From assembly GCA_000727475.1 (NCBI GenBank), contig KL647299.1, positions 1,812,379 through 1,876,378 of the forward strand: a stretch of 64,000 bases of DNA, in the 5' to 3' direction. This document shows positions 37,701-44,062 of the stretch, piece by piece. Under the pieces are notes generated by a model. It made no database searches and was not told the origin of the DNA. It saw only the letters and a list, made by a program, of their open reading frames with translations. Made by a program: the position numbers and the translations under genes. The stretch's first letter is position 1; every line of letters starts with the position of its first letter. Origin of the DNA: Sarcocystis neurona (lineage: Eukaryota; Apicomplexa; Conoidasida; Eucoccidiorida; Sarcocystidae).

Positions 37701-40698
37701 GTAAGTACTTCATACGGGTGCCTGTGCATGCGTTGTATTTAGTCCTCTCTCTGTATATACGTGTGTGAATGCTTTACTGCTCCTCCTTAGTCACATATGT
37801 GTATATATACGCGTGTGTTGCGGGGGAGTGTCGGAGAGGCACGTTGCATGCGCTGCTTGTGTGAGGACACAGTGGAGAAACGCCTCGGGGGTGGTCTTTT
37901 GTGGGGAAGGCGCAGCAGAAGCATCACTTCTTGCTCCGGTGTACGTACACCCCAAGCACATCGTTTTGCACGTATGCGAGCACACTGACCGCCTTCAAAT
38001 GCCGGGAGTCGTGTGTGATTCAGCCGAAGGGTTCCTCCGCTGAGAAAGGCGAGACTCTCGCATTTTTTCCTTGGTAGACAAACGTGCGTCGTCACCGCCC
38101 TCCTCCTGTCAAAAGAGAGAAAAGCGGAAGACGCGTCTTCGTATACGTCGCGAGAAGCGTGTCAAGCCAGACGAAGAGAGACAGCGAGACAGGAATAAAC
38201 TGAGAATTACACGTTCAGCTAGGAAAGGGTAATCTGCCTGCATTTCTTGGGTCGAGGGACGGAGAAGGGGATGGACAGATAGAAAGCGTAGTAGAGAGAG
38301 TGAGGTAGAGAGGCAGCAACTTCTTCATATAGGTAGAAAAAGTGTATTCGTGTACAAAGAGGTTAGTGTGTGTGAATAGAGGAAGGTGACCTCACCGCAT
38401 GCATATATATGTATATAGAGAGAGATAGACGGAGACACGCACACCCATGGAACCGTACATATCTGTATGTGCGTGTATGATTTTTCATACAAACAAGTGA
38501 CCTCCCTCTATGTGTATATGAATACACGTAGAGAGAGCCGCGCAGACATACACAGACATATATATGGTTGGGTAGACCGAAGAAGTGATGTGCTTTCGTC
38601 CGCACACACGTGTAAACAACCACACATGTATATCTTCATAGGTGTATATGTGTTTACTGAGGTGAAATGAAACGAGGAGTACGGTGCAGCAGTGCGGGAG
38701 ACCGGCACAACGCGTGGGGCGCGTGGAAGTGATCTGCGTGAAGAGACGCAGCAAGGAACTCTGTGCGGTGGACGGAGCGCGCGAAGAAAGGAGAAGATAA
38801 ACAGAACAGGACTGAAAAGCAGAAGCCAGCGTTTTCACCTTTTCGACCAAAGAAGAAGAGCAACAGATATACGTCTGGTCTTTTCTGCGGGAAGGGAACG
38901 GACACCGTTGTGTGGTGGCGTGGCATGTTTGTACGCTACGCGTGGATGGACGCTGATAAGGTCCACACGTTGCCCCTTGTCCTCCGTCCTTTCGTATTGT
39001 GTTGTAGTGTTCTGTGCCCTCATTTGCGGAGACCTGTGTACATACTATATACGGACGAAAGCACATCACTTTTTCGGTCTGCCCCACCATATATATGTTT
39101 GTCTCTTCGTGCCCGTGCGCAGGGCTGTGGACGTGTTTATAGGGAGAACTGAAGAAAATGCGTTTTCTGTATCATTATATCATTACTCAGTAGCCGCACT
39201 CCTGCAGAAGAAGAAGAAGAGGGAGAAGAAGAAGCAGCACGAAAGAGCTGTGCGTCTCGTTGGTGATGAGGGCGCGGAACAAGCAGCAAAGCGAAGAAGA
39301 GCAGCAGGAAAAGGGAAGGGGAAACTAGAGAGAAAGAGGGTAGAACTTCCCCCTGTCATCTTCTGTGAGGCCACCTTCCCCTGGGATAGAACAAGGACGC
39401 AGCACTTGTTTTCTTCTTCCGGCTGCTGTCTTTGTGAACCCGAAGAGGTGGAGAAGAGAAGGGAGGCCGGAAACACAAGAAGACGAAGAAATGACGTATG
39501 TGTCGTCGAGACGCAGCAGCCCAGGGACAAGGAGGGGGGCGTTCTGTGATTTCTTTGTTGTGTGGGGCTGGTGCTGCTGCTTGCCTGCAGGTCGCCAATA
39601 AAATTCAGAAGCTGCGCAAGCAGGTGAGGAGTCGCTGCGCGCGTGTACGTGTCTGTTCACAAGGCGTCTGCCTTCTTCTTGCTGCTGCTTGACGTTCATA
39701 CCAGGAAGTCCTTTCCACATGCGCGCGCGACTAACACGCATTTAGAGAACGGGCGACACGGCCGTCAGGGAGAGAGAACAAAGAAACTTTGCTGCAGCAC
39801 TGCACCACATCTGACGCAGCAGCAGCAGCAGCAGAAGGGCTACAGCGTGAGCAGCAGGAATGCTGGAAGGGCGCTGCAGCAAAGGAGTGTACAACGCGTC
39901 AGAATCGTAGTACAGAGAGAGGTCCTCCGCGCTTGCTTCTTTACTCCTCTAATACAAAATATGTACACGTAGAAGTATAAGCGCATGCGTTTCGGCGACT
40001 GCGTAGTCCTGTGTATGTGTTTTGTGTGTACGTATGTCCTGACCGAGTGTGACAAGCAGTTGCATTAAGTTTTGGCGCTTTCTGCTACCTGGGGCTCTCC
40101 TGTTGCCGTCTTTGCTGCGGCGGTTCCTCTAGCTTCCCCTCCTCGTCCCTCTCCCGCTTGTGGCGCTGTGTTGTGCTGCTGACGCTGCTGCTCGCGCTGC
40201 TACTTCTGCGTCTTCTGCCGCGTCGGTGTGCTGCCCCTTGCTCGCGCTGTTTCTGGCTCCTGGGATTTCTGCCGCTCTTCTTGCTGCGATCCTTGGCTGC
40301 GGCTGTTGGCGTTGCTGCGCCTGCGCTGCTGTTATGCGTTCTCCTACCTCTGTGCTGATGCCGTTGCTGCTACTTCTGTGCTGCTGCTGGTGCCGCTGCT
40401 GCGGATCGCGCTGGTGTATGCATGTGTGCAGAAGAATTTGAAGCAGACAGACGACGTGCAGATGTACTGGTGCAGCCCAGACGCGGAGCTTTGTACTATT
40501 TTAAACAGCGAAAAGGCATATCTTGCCAAATGCCTTCGCCGTGAACTCCTGCAGGCAGATTCTGCCTGTTCGTCTACCACAAATAGTCATACTACAGGCC
40601 AGAATCACCTTGACAGCAATGGCAACATTTGCTTCACAGAAACTCTTGAAATAGGCGGCAAACCTCTTACCGTCGTCCTGGAGGTGAAGCAGAACTGA
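6856..40698 (+). CDS. IleRS: Isoleucyl-tRNA synthetase, cytosolic type (23 visible exons, first exon missing)
   Basis: Class I synthetase that activates isoleucine with ATP and loads tRNA-Ile. Joined exons: 6856-7038, 8481-8647, 9690-9733, 12467-12692, 13117-13254, 14021-14066, 14964-15027, 17400-17495, 19164-19230, 19983-20416, 23231-23358, 23917-23991, 25294-25423, 26319-26529, 27811-27949, 28378-28460, 29136-29244, 30764-30932, 33496-33626, 35743-36026, 36944-37010, 39591-39623, 40432-40698. The sum is 3291 nt, 1096 codons plus TGA, with all phases compatible. Numbering from the first visible residue: HIGH-type motif HYGH at 51-54, editing-domain [11 protein letters not shown] at 222-232, [16 protein letters not shown] at 322-337, catalytic KMSKR at 609-613, then the anticodon-binding region and a short C-terminal domain. 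Length is close to yeast cytosolic IleRS (about 1070 aa) and shorter than the human enzyme. The first visible codon is GTG after an in-frame TGA, so the true ATG lies in an upstream exon encoding only a few residues. The identification is very strong; individual splice sites rest on phase and homology. Confidence 0.95.
7639..7820. repeat. Three spaced copies of an intronic repeat
   Basis: Copies begin at 7639, 7720 and 7789 with gcgtacacatgtatacatat. The first two continue with tagaagtgtgtgtctaccc and end in AT tracts. Located in IleRS intron 1. Confidence 0.85.
8481..8647 (+). CDS. IleRS: IleRS visible exon 2
   Basis: Residues 62-117, beginning [20 protein letters not shown] and including [12 protein letters not shown], a highly conserved stretch of the Rossmann fold. 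Acceptor cctgcag, donor GTCAGT after the first two bases (AG) of a split Arg codon. The preceding 1442-bp intron contains AT microsatellites and three spaced copies of a repeat at 7639-7820. Confidence 0.93.
9241..9367 (+). repeat. (CTG/TTG)n tract, about 125 bp
   Basis: Almost pure CTG with interspersed TTG, in the IleRS intron between visible exons 2 and 3. Every frame is open (poly-Leu, poly-Ala/Val, poly-Cys forward; poly-Gln reverse), but it lies inside an intron defined by secure exons, so it is not translated in this gene model. Confidence 0.95.
9690..9733 (+). CDS. IleRS: IleRS visible exon 3 (44 nt micro-exon)
   Basis: Encodes [14 protein letters not shown], which matches the CR-IVMRY-W segment of eukaryotic IleRS between exons 2 and 4. 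The acceptor follows a CTG run (ttgctgctgcag) and the donor is GTAAGC. Both flanking codons are split, AG/G for Arg and G/AG for Glu, which fixes the boundaries. The CTG/TTG tract at 9241-9367 lies in the intron just upstream. Confidence 0.9.
11902..13070. repeat. Cluster of the palindrome GGTGTACRTACACC
   Basis: Perfect or near copies occur near 11902, 12030, 12226, 12316, 12409, 12987, 13011 and 13048, with more at 13741, 37938, 43272, 60505, 60565, 60624 and variants (GGTGTACAGACACC) at 31447 and 62777. Most are flanked by G-rich sequence on the left and C-rich on the right, extending the dyad. Confidence 0.8.
12467..12692 (+). CDS. IleRS: IleRS visible exon 4
   Basis: Residues 132-207, including [36 protein letters not shown] and [12 protein letters not shown], all conserved in cytosolic IleRS. 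It contains a perfect donor hexamer GTAAGT at 12517-12522 that must be read through as Val-Ser, because the protein continues without a gap. The real donor is GTCAGA at 12693. The acceptor is tttgctgcag. Confidence 0.92.
13117..13254 (+). CDS. IleRS: IleRS visible exon 5 (editing domain)
   Basis: Residues 207-253, [25 protein letters not shown] onward. [11 protein letters not shown] is the threonine-rich signature of the CP1 editing domain, which removes misactivated valine. The start is fixed by the split Arg codon CG/G. The end at the GTACGA donor is fixed by the next exon, which needs two left-over bases (CA/G, Gln). Confidence 0.9.
14021..14066 (+). CDS. IleRS: IleRS visible exon 6 (46 nt micro-exon)
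   Basis: Encodes [15 protein letters not shown], the counterpart of the LILMEARLSALY-type helix after the editing-domain core. Acceptor aaatgcag, donor GTACGC. The phase agrees with both neighbours. Confidence 0.85.
14964..15027 (+). CDS. IleRS: IleRS visible exon 7
   Basis: Encodes [21 protein letters not shown] (residues 269 to about 289) leading to a split Gly codon. The acceptor is tttgctgcag and the donor is GTGCGA. Family similarity is weak here, but frame continuity and position between two secure exons support it. Confidence 0.82.
17400..17495 (+). CDS. IleRS: IleRS visible exon 8
   Basis: Encodes [15 protein letters not shown] then [14 protein letters not shown], matching the Y-PLF-YF and VT-DDGTG region of the editing domain. 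The acceptor gtcgggcag follows a run of five CTG units; the donor is GTATGC. The Gly codons at both ends are split. Confidence 0.9.
17750..18620 (+). repeat. Degenerate array of pyrimidine/AT repeats
   Basis: Units of roughly 45-70 bp combine ttacttctctctct, (AT)n and gtgtatgattgc. The segment 17752-17817 is almost repeated at 18387-18449. Lies in the IleRS intron between visible exons 8 and 9. Confidence 0.75.
19164..19230 (+). CDS. IleRS: IleRS visible exon 9 (editing-site motif)
   Basis: Encodes [23 protein letters not shown]. The GTGIVHxAPxxGEDD block holds the conserved acidic residue of the hydrolytic editing site. Acceptor gcatgcag, donor GTAATC. The final Gly codon is split GG/A. Confidence 0.93.
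19983..20416 (+). CDS. IleRS: IleRS visible exon 10 (largest exon)
   Basis: Residues 344-489. It includes [65 protein letters not shown] and ends at VICIG. These blocks run from the end of the editing domain back into the catalytic core. The acceptor gcgctgcag at 19982 gives the correct phase (GG/A) for joining exon 9. The donor is GTAAGG. Confidence 0.93.
20801..20899 (+). repeat. 36-bp tandem repeat, about 2.7 copies
   Basis: Copies start at 20801, 20837 and 20873 with gagaagtatg and contain gctgctctgtagaggga. The third copy is diverged and shortened. Located in a purine-rich part of an IleRS intron. Confidence 0.85.
21010..21600 (+). repeat. Long polypyrimidine tract (TCTCCCTGTC)n
   Basis: About 590 bp of nearly pure C/T on the plus strand, with degenerate units of tctccctg and tctgtctc. 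It follows a purine-rich tract (about 20430-20740), so the pair could fold back. It is intronic; the long open frames over it (Ser/Pro/Leu forward, Arg/Glu/Lys reverse) are composition artefacts. Confidence 0.8.
22950..23222 (+). repeat. CTG-rich intron tail with 18-bp units
   Basis: Units of catctgttgctgctgctg recur about six times from 23088. The block ends 8 bp before the acceptor of IleRS visible exon 11, so it occupies the place of the polypyrimidine tract. Confidence 0.85.
23231..23358 (+). CDS. IleRS: IleRS visible exon 11
   Basis: Encodes [28 protein letters not shown] and ends LRRIPE, the CIGS-AEL to ISEVFDCW linker of eukaryotic IleRS. Acceptor ggttttgcag, donor GTATAT. The intron before it carries a large CTG block at 22950-23222. 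Confidence 0.9.
23917..23991 (+). CDS. IleRS: IleRS visible exon 12
   Basis: Encodes [20 protein letters not shown] then ENEKK, an invariant catalytic-core block. The acceptor follows a CTG run (cttgctgctgcag). The donor GTTCGT is weak, but phase 0 and the next exon (FEETFPADF) fix it. Confidence 0.92.
24961..25056 (+). repeat. Perfect 48-bp tandem duplication
   Basis: 24961-25008 is repeated exactly at 25009-25056, starting gctcttctggcgaagcgccg and ending cagcagcagt. It lies in the IleRS intron between visible exons 12 and 13 and is bounded by CTG or CAG runs. Confidence 0.95.
25294..25423 (+). CDS. IleRS: IleRS visible exon 13 (ends at a GC donor)
   Basis: Encodes [32 protein letters not shown] and [10 protein letters not shown]. 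The last codon is Gly, split G/GC. The only donor that restores [10 protein letters not shown] is GCAAGT at 25424, a GC-AG intron with an otherwise ideal donor. Acceptor gcatgcag. Confidence 0.92.
25681..26225 (+). repeat. CTG-rich block in the GC-AG intron
   Basis: About 545 bp dominated by (CTG)n with CTTCCC, CTCGAT and CCGCTT interruptions. Located in the IleRS intron between visible exons 13 and 14, the one with the GC donor. Confidence 0.85.
26319..26529 (+). CDS. IleRS: IleRS visible exon 14 (KMSKR motif)
   Basis: Encodes [27 protein letters not shown]-type [14 protein letters not shown] and [22 protein letters not shown] is the second ATP-binding signature of class I synthetases, with the same final Arg as the human enzyme. 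Acceptor cggcgcag, donor GTATCT. Confidence 0.95.
27811..27949 (+). CDS. IleRS: IleRS visible exon 15
   Basis: Encodes [20 protein letters not shown], then a small Ala run (AAAAAEL) and [16 protein letters not shown], matching the N-DRWILS-MQSLI helix at the start of the anticodon-binding domain. The Ala run coincides with a CTG/GCC stretch and is a minor HAAR insertion. Acceptor gtgacgcag, donor GTAGGA. Confidence 0.9.
28378..28460 (+). CDS. IleRS: IleRS visible exon 16
   Basis: Encodes [20 protein letters not shown] then FLEQLTN and the first two bases of Trp. [19 protein letters not shown] is strongly conserved. The acceptor ttgctgctgcag again ends a CTG run; donor GTACAC. Confidence 0.93.
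28468..28612 (+). repeat. Three imperfect tandem copies of about 50 bp
   Basis: Each unit contains tccttgccaacttacatgtacatgt (last copy: cacgttcatgt) followed by ctgtctccc-type sequence. Begins 8 bp downstream of the donor of IleRS visible exon 16. Confidence 0.8.
29136..29244 (+). CDS. IleRS: IleRS visible exon 17
   Basis: Encodes [20 protein letters not shown] then [14 protein letters not shown], the NR-R-KG segment of the anticodon-binding domain. Acceptor cgcttgcag, donor GTGACC. The last 35 bases have two degraded look-alikes in the following intron. Confidence 0.92.
30408..31345 (+). repeat. CTG-rich blocks flanking IleRS visible exon 18
   Basis: 30408-30762 and 30990-31345 are mostly CTG with GCC/GCT/TCC variants, on both sides of the exon at 30764-30932. 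They are open in all forward frames, but the flanking exon fixes the reading frame and they are intronic. Confidence 0.85.
30764..30932 (+). CDS. IleRS: IleRS visible exon 18
   Basis: Encodes [20 protein letters not shown] through [11 protein letters not shown] and RVTRMQA, matching MAPYTPFLTELMYQNL and the S-HYLMLP block. Acceptor gttgcgcag after a 360-bp CTG-rich stretch; donor GTGAGT. Confidence 0.92.
33496..33626 (+). CDS. IleRS: IleRS visible exon 19
   Basis: Encodes [20 protein letters not shown] and [10 protein letters not shown], matching the VIELGRVIRDRKTIPIKYPL segment of the C-terminal region. Acceptor ttttcag is the only one of the 22 lacking G at the fourth position before the junction. 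Donor GTAACT. Confidence 0.92.
33724..33885 (+). repeat. 29-bp minisatellite, about 5.6 copies
   Basis: Units start at 33724, 33753, 33782, 33811, 33840 and 33869 (partial), beginning gcgtgatgactctccgcatg and ending acgtag. Copies differ at one or two positions. It lies about 100 bp after the donor of IleRS visible exon 19. Confidence 0.97.
35743..36026 (+). CDS. IleRS: IleRS visible exon 20
   Basis: Encodes [15 protein letters not shown], then [35 protein letters not shown] and LRVEGDR. EELNV and the LGKRL-GAFKAV / LS-EEL--F--TG blocks mark it as the C-terminal appended domain of eukaryotic cytosolic IleRS. Acceptor ttttggcag, donor GTAACA. Confidence 0.92.
36070..36273 (+). repeat. 27-bp CTG-type minisatellite abutting the gap
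   Basis: About seven copies of a unit containing ctgctgcctgtactgctg and ttgctctt run directly into the unsequenced stretch. Similar sequence (ctgctgctgcatgtgctgctg) continues on the other side to 36942. Confidence 0.92.
36274..36727. other. Assembly gap (454 N)
   Basis: Unsequenced bases flanked on both sides by CTG-type tandem repeats, inside the IleRS intron between visible exons 20 and 21. The repeat was probably not resolved in assembly, so its true length is unknown. The phase of the flanking exons is compatible without any extra coding sequence. Confidence 0.98.
36944..37010 (+). CDS. IleRS: IleRS visible exon 21
   Basis: Encodes [19 protein letters not shown] then ARE, matching ALVLLDVTPDQSM-EGMARE. 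It comes shortly after the run of N in the preceding intron. Acceptor gtgttgcag, donor GTAGGC. Confidence 0.92.
38538..39105. repeat. Inverted repeat pair with about 45-bp arms
   Basis: The left arm at about 38551-38598 (tatatggttggg, gaagtgatgtgctttcgtcc) recurs in reverse complement at about 39053-39098 (ggacgaaagcacatcac, ccaccatatatatg) with few differences. The arms enclose about 450 bp of non-microsatellite sequence. Located in the IleRS intron between visible exons 21 and 22. Confidence 0.85.
39591..39623 (+). CDS. IleRS: IleRS visible exon 22 (33 nt micro-exon)
   Basis: Eleven codons, [11 protein letters not shown], corresponding to V-NRIQKLRKK after the conserved MARE. This is the smallest exon. 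Acceptor ttgcctgcag, donor GTGAGG, both flanking phases 0. It sits between introns of 2580 and 808 bp. Confidence 0.9.
40432..40698 (+). CDS. IleRS: IleRS last exon
   Basis: Encodes [20 protein letters not shown], then a poorly conserved tail ending [17 protein letters not shown] and TGA at 40696-40698. [11 protein letters not shown] matches the K--L-PTDEITVYY strand. The protein ends here, so the C-terminal extension of vertebrate IleRS is absent. The 3' UTR should lie just downstream, in AT microsatellite sequence. Confidence 0.92.
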   Translation, partial: KNLKQTDDVQMYWCSPDAELCTILNSEKAYLAKCLRRELLQADSACSSTTNSHTTGQNHLDSNGNICFTETLEIGGKPLTVVLEVKQN

Positions 40699-43200
40699 CA
40701 TCGTTACGAGAAAGAGCAAGCAGCAGAACTCATCAGGACTTCTGCATATATATACATATATCTGTGTTTGTGTACATGGACAAGTATGTCAAAATGCACA
40801 TACCTGTTACAAGTTAATACACGTATACGTGTACAGGTACACATGTGTACGTGTACATATATATATACATGTATGTATCGGCTGGTATGTATATACAGAC
40901 GTCTATATGTATAGCCATGTATGTGTGTATGTATGTATATGTGTATGTGTATATACGTATATAGGTATATATGTATATATGCATGTGTGTGTGTATATGT
41001 GTATGTGTATGCGTGTATGGGGCAGTGGACATGTATGGATACGTGTCCCGTATAAACATAGGCTCGTATGTGTGGGCGTACGGGTACGCAATATATAGTG
41101 GAGGATACATTAGTGTTGTGCTCAAGATTCCACGCAGGACGCAGCGCACGTGAATAGGTGTGTTTGTATATACGCAAACGTCTATTTACACGGATGTGCA
41201 AGCGCATATATAGAGATGATAGACTGGAAATAGAATGAAGGGGCGCCGTTTGTCCCGTACGTGTTACATATATAGGGGAAAGGAAGAATGGGGCCTGTGT
41301 GTAGGTGCAGGAACGAGAGAGATTTTCTCGTGCAATAGATGTAAAAGTATACGAAGAAAAACGTCAGTGTATACATTGCAGAAGTGTGGCTGAACAGGTG
41401 GAATTACCTGGATAAACGTATGCATGGGTAGGTTGGTGAATTTGCCGGATGTGTGGAAAGAGTGGCCACGCACCAAACGGTTACTCAGAAGTAACGCGTT
41501 ACGCGAAAGAGGTGGACGCGCAGGTCAACGAGTAGACCTTTCCTTCGGAGACGCAGACTCGAGTTTTCTGCGATTACCTACTGCCCACTGCTGCAAATAA
41601 AATATGCTTGCGTACGGTTACGGCGTACACGTATATCCGCACGCTTGTCTGTATGTCTGTATATATGTCGGCGTACACGAAGATGCGTGTGTATTTATCT
41701 GGACGAATCAAGGACGGGTACACTTGATTCACCTGCGTATACTAGTTTGTGTAGATGTGTCAACGTGCTGGGATGCCCTTCCCGGTGTGTGTTTATTTAT
41801 GTAAAACGAATCACCGGTACGTCAGGGCGCAATTTCACGCGCGTCTGTGTGTATATTTGTATCTGTGTCTGTGTAAAGGCACATACGCAGATATTGGAAA
41901 GCAGCTTCCATCGATATGCTGCAAGAAAATTCCCAGAAAAGTTGCCGGCATTCTTCGGCATGCTTCTTGCAGACACGTTTGCTTTAACCCCACTATAGTA
42001 AGGGAGAAAATTTTCTACACCTGTGCCTCTTCGTGAATATCTAATGTTAGATGTGTGTGATTTCTTAAAACCTCTGTCTTGCAACAAGATAACCAGATAT
42101 ACACACGAAGTATGATTGACATCATCTACGTGTGACAACGCTGCATATATACTACACAGAAGTGGTATATAATTATACTCGCGACATAACACGTGGAAAA
42201 TATATTTATTATCTGCGTACATACTCGTAAAAAGCGGCGCACGTACCAACCATTCTTTCGCATACTACCTAACGCAGAAGTCCGGCTCCGGTTTGAGCTA
42301 GGTGCGGTGGACGCGCGTGCAACTATTCTATGTATATATATACGTATATGTGTAGGTATATATGTTGTGTGATCTTCGTGGCTACACAGCGGGCACTGTG
42401 TGGAGAAACAGATTATACGTATAAACAGCTGTGATTACACAGTGTATATGTCTCATTCTCTCTCCCTTAGTCTCTGTCAATTTGTATACATACGTACGTA
42501 CACCGCTGTACGTGGCCCCTGTGTACACACCTCTTCCTCGTTTTCACTGTCCCCACCCGTGTAATAATATGTAAAACTGCTTGGTTAAGGTGACTTACAG
42601 CATATGGACTAAAGAGGTATCTTTGCAGCTCATTCTCTCGTGAAGGGGAGTAACGTCGCTATTTGTTCTTTAAGCTATCTCATTAAAGTCCTACTCTGTA
42701 GCTCTTCTTTTAGAAGAAATGAAATCCTAGAATACTTTTTTCAAAACGTGAGGTGTGCAGGCGTGCGATATGTTACAGTGTCCAAAAGACGCCGCGCCTG
42801 CAGTCAGTGCCGTCGCCGTACACATCTGCCAAGCATGTATGTAGCGTTTTCTTGGAGTGTACCTTTGTTAAGAATCGTAGCTGACGTGTATCCGCAATTT
42901 CTTCAACGAGGGCGTTGTGCAGAGTAGGAAACACGTAGTGTACTGTTTGCTAGCAGTATGCGTGGTGGTCACGTGATTCGCAGAAACAACGAAGAGAGGC
43001 ATCGAACATGAACAAAAGAAGACGGAAACGCGTTTCGCATAAGCGTTACGCTTGAAAAAAGCCTTGCAGTAAAAGACAGAAGCCGGTGGTGTATATATGT
43101 GGAGTGACCTGCACTGCAGTGCTGTACACACAGATGCCACATAAAGCATCACAGTAGGTGAGAAAAAGAATATTTCACAGTGTTTTGGCAATGACGAAGG
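40699..43200. other. 3' flank of IleRS, no gene seen
   Basis: AT/GT microsatellites to about 41150, then sequence of average composition without repeats. Open frames are short and rich in Tyr, Val, Ile or Cys, as expected from the microsatellites. No polyadenylation signal can be assigned with confidence. Confidence 0.5.
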
Positions 43201-43237
43201 ACTTAGGCCCGGTGTAAGTGGTGTTGGTGCTGAATCC

Positions 43238-43501
43238 TTATTTGTATTGCTTTTTATCAGTATGCGGGTAGTGTACGTACACCTGGATGACGACTACGAT
43301 ACCGAGTATCATAACAAGGAATTCCAGCGATAACGGTGACAAGGTCTTTATTTGTTGTACTGTTGGCAAAATAGAGCCGATTCGTTTCGACGTACATCCC
43401 TTTGCTTCTTTATTCGCCATATCCCCTAGATGAACTTCCTCGAACAGCCTTGTTTTTTCACTGTCTTCGTGCTCGCGCCGCTCAGCTGCTGAGGAATTCA
43501 A
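43238..43501 (-). CDS. Hypothetical small protein with C-terminal hydrophobic segment
   Basis: An 87-codon ATG frame: a charged N-terminal half (MNSSAAERREHEDSEKTRLF) followed by a hydrophobic stretch LSLEFLVMILGIVVVIQVYV and a short hydrophilic tail. The arrangement fits a tail-anchored membrane protein. I recognise no family, there is no supporting neighbour, and a frame of this length can arise by chance. Confidence 0.22.
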   Translation of the reverse strand: MNSSAAERREHEDSEKTRLFEEVHLGDMANKEAKGCTSKRIGSILPTVQQIKTLSPLSLEFLVMILGIVVVIQVYVHYPHTDKKQYK

Positions 43502-43762
43502 GAATACGCTGCACTCAGTTCGTACTCCTTTCTTCCTTGAGAATATTCCACTCTTCCCTTTTGTCTCCCTTTCCCTGATAAGGGATGCGCTCGCTACTGC
43601 TGTCCCGCGATACTACCTATACAGTAATGCCCTTCGCCTCTACACCGCTGCCTACATATACAACAATTCCTTTCGGCTCTATGCCGTTGCATGCACTGTG
43701 AACCGCATCTTGTACGGCAGATTCCTCTATACGACCGCAAGGAAAAAAACGGCAATGATTAT

Positions 43763-44062
43763 TCACCCTTCGTCCTGGCAAGGTATTGAGTGACCCCTAC
43801 TCGTTTCGGGTAGTCCTTGGCGCTTCTGCCAGTTACACTGGGAGGCGACCCTTTCGAAAGTGCAGAGTTCTTGCTGTTTCCGCGGATTTACACTCGTAGC
43901 TAACGGCTTTGTTACGACGTGCTCGTAATACTGAAACATCAAAGTAATAAGTGCTGCGCACAGTTGGTGTGCGATCAGGAGAAAGAAAGAAACACGAAAG
44001 CCGCGGCGCGCCTTAGATTTTTCGAACCGCTGCAGCTGTGAATACTTAAAGAAAATAGTCAC
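43763..44062 (-). CDS. Hypothetical ORF with one possible membrane segment
   Basis: A 99-codon frame with a basic start (FEKSKARRGF) and a hydrophobic run VSFFLLIAHQLCAALITLMF, then a hydrophilic tail. It lies 260 bp upstream, on the same strand, of the frame at 43238-43501; the two could be exons of one transcript or unrelated chance frames. No family recognised. Confidence 0.18.
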   Translation of the reverse strand: MTIFFKYSQLQRFEKSKARRGFRVSFFLLIAHQLCAALITLMFQYYEHVVTKPLATSVNPRKQQELCTFERVASQCNWQKRQGLPETSRGHSIPCQDEG

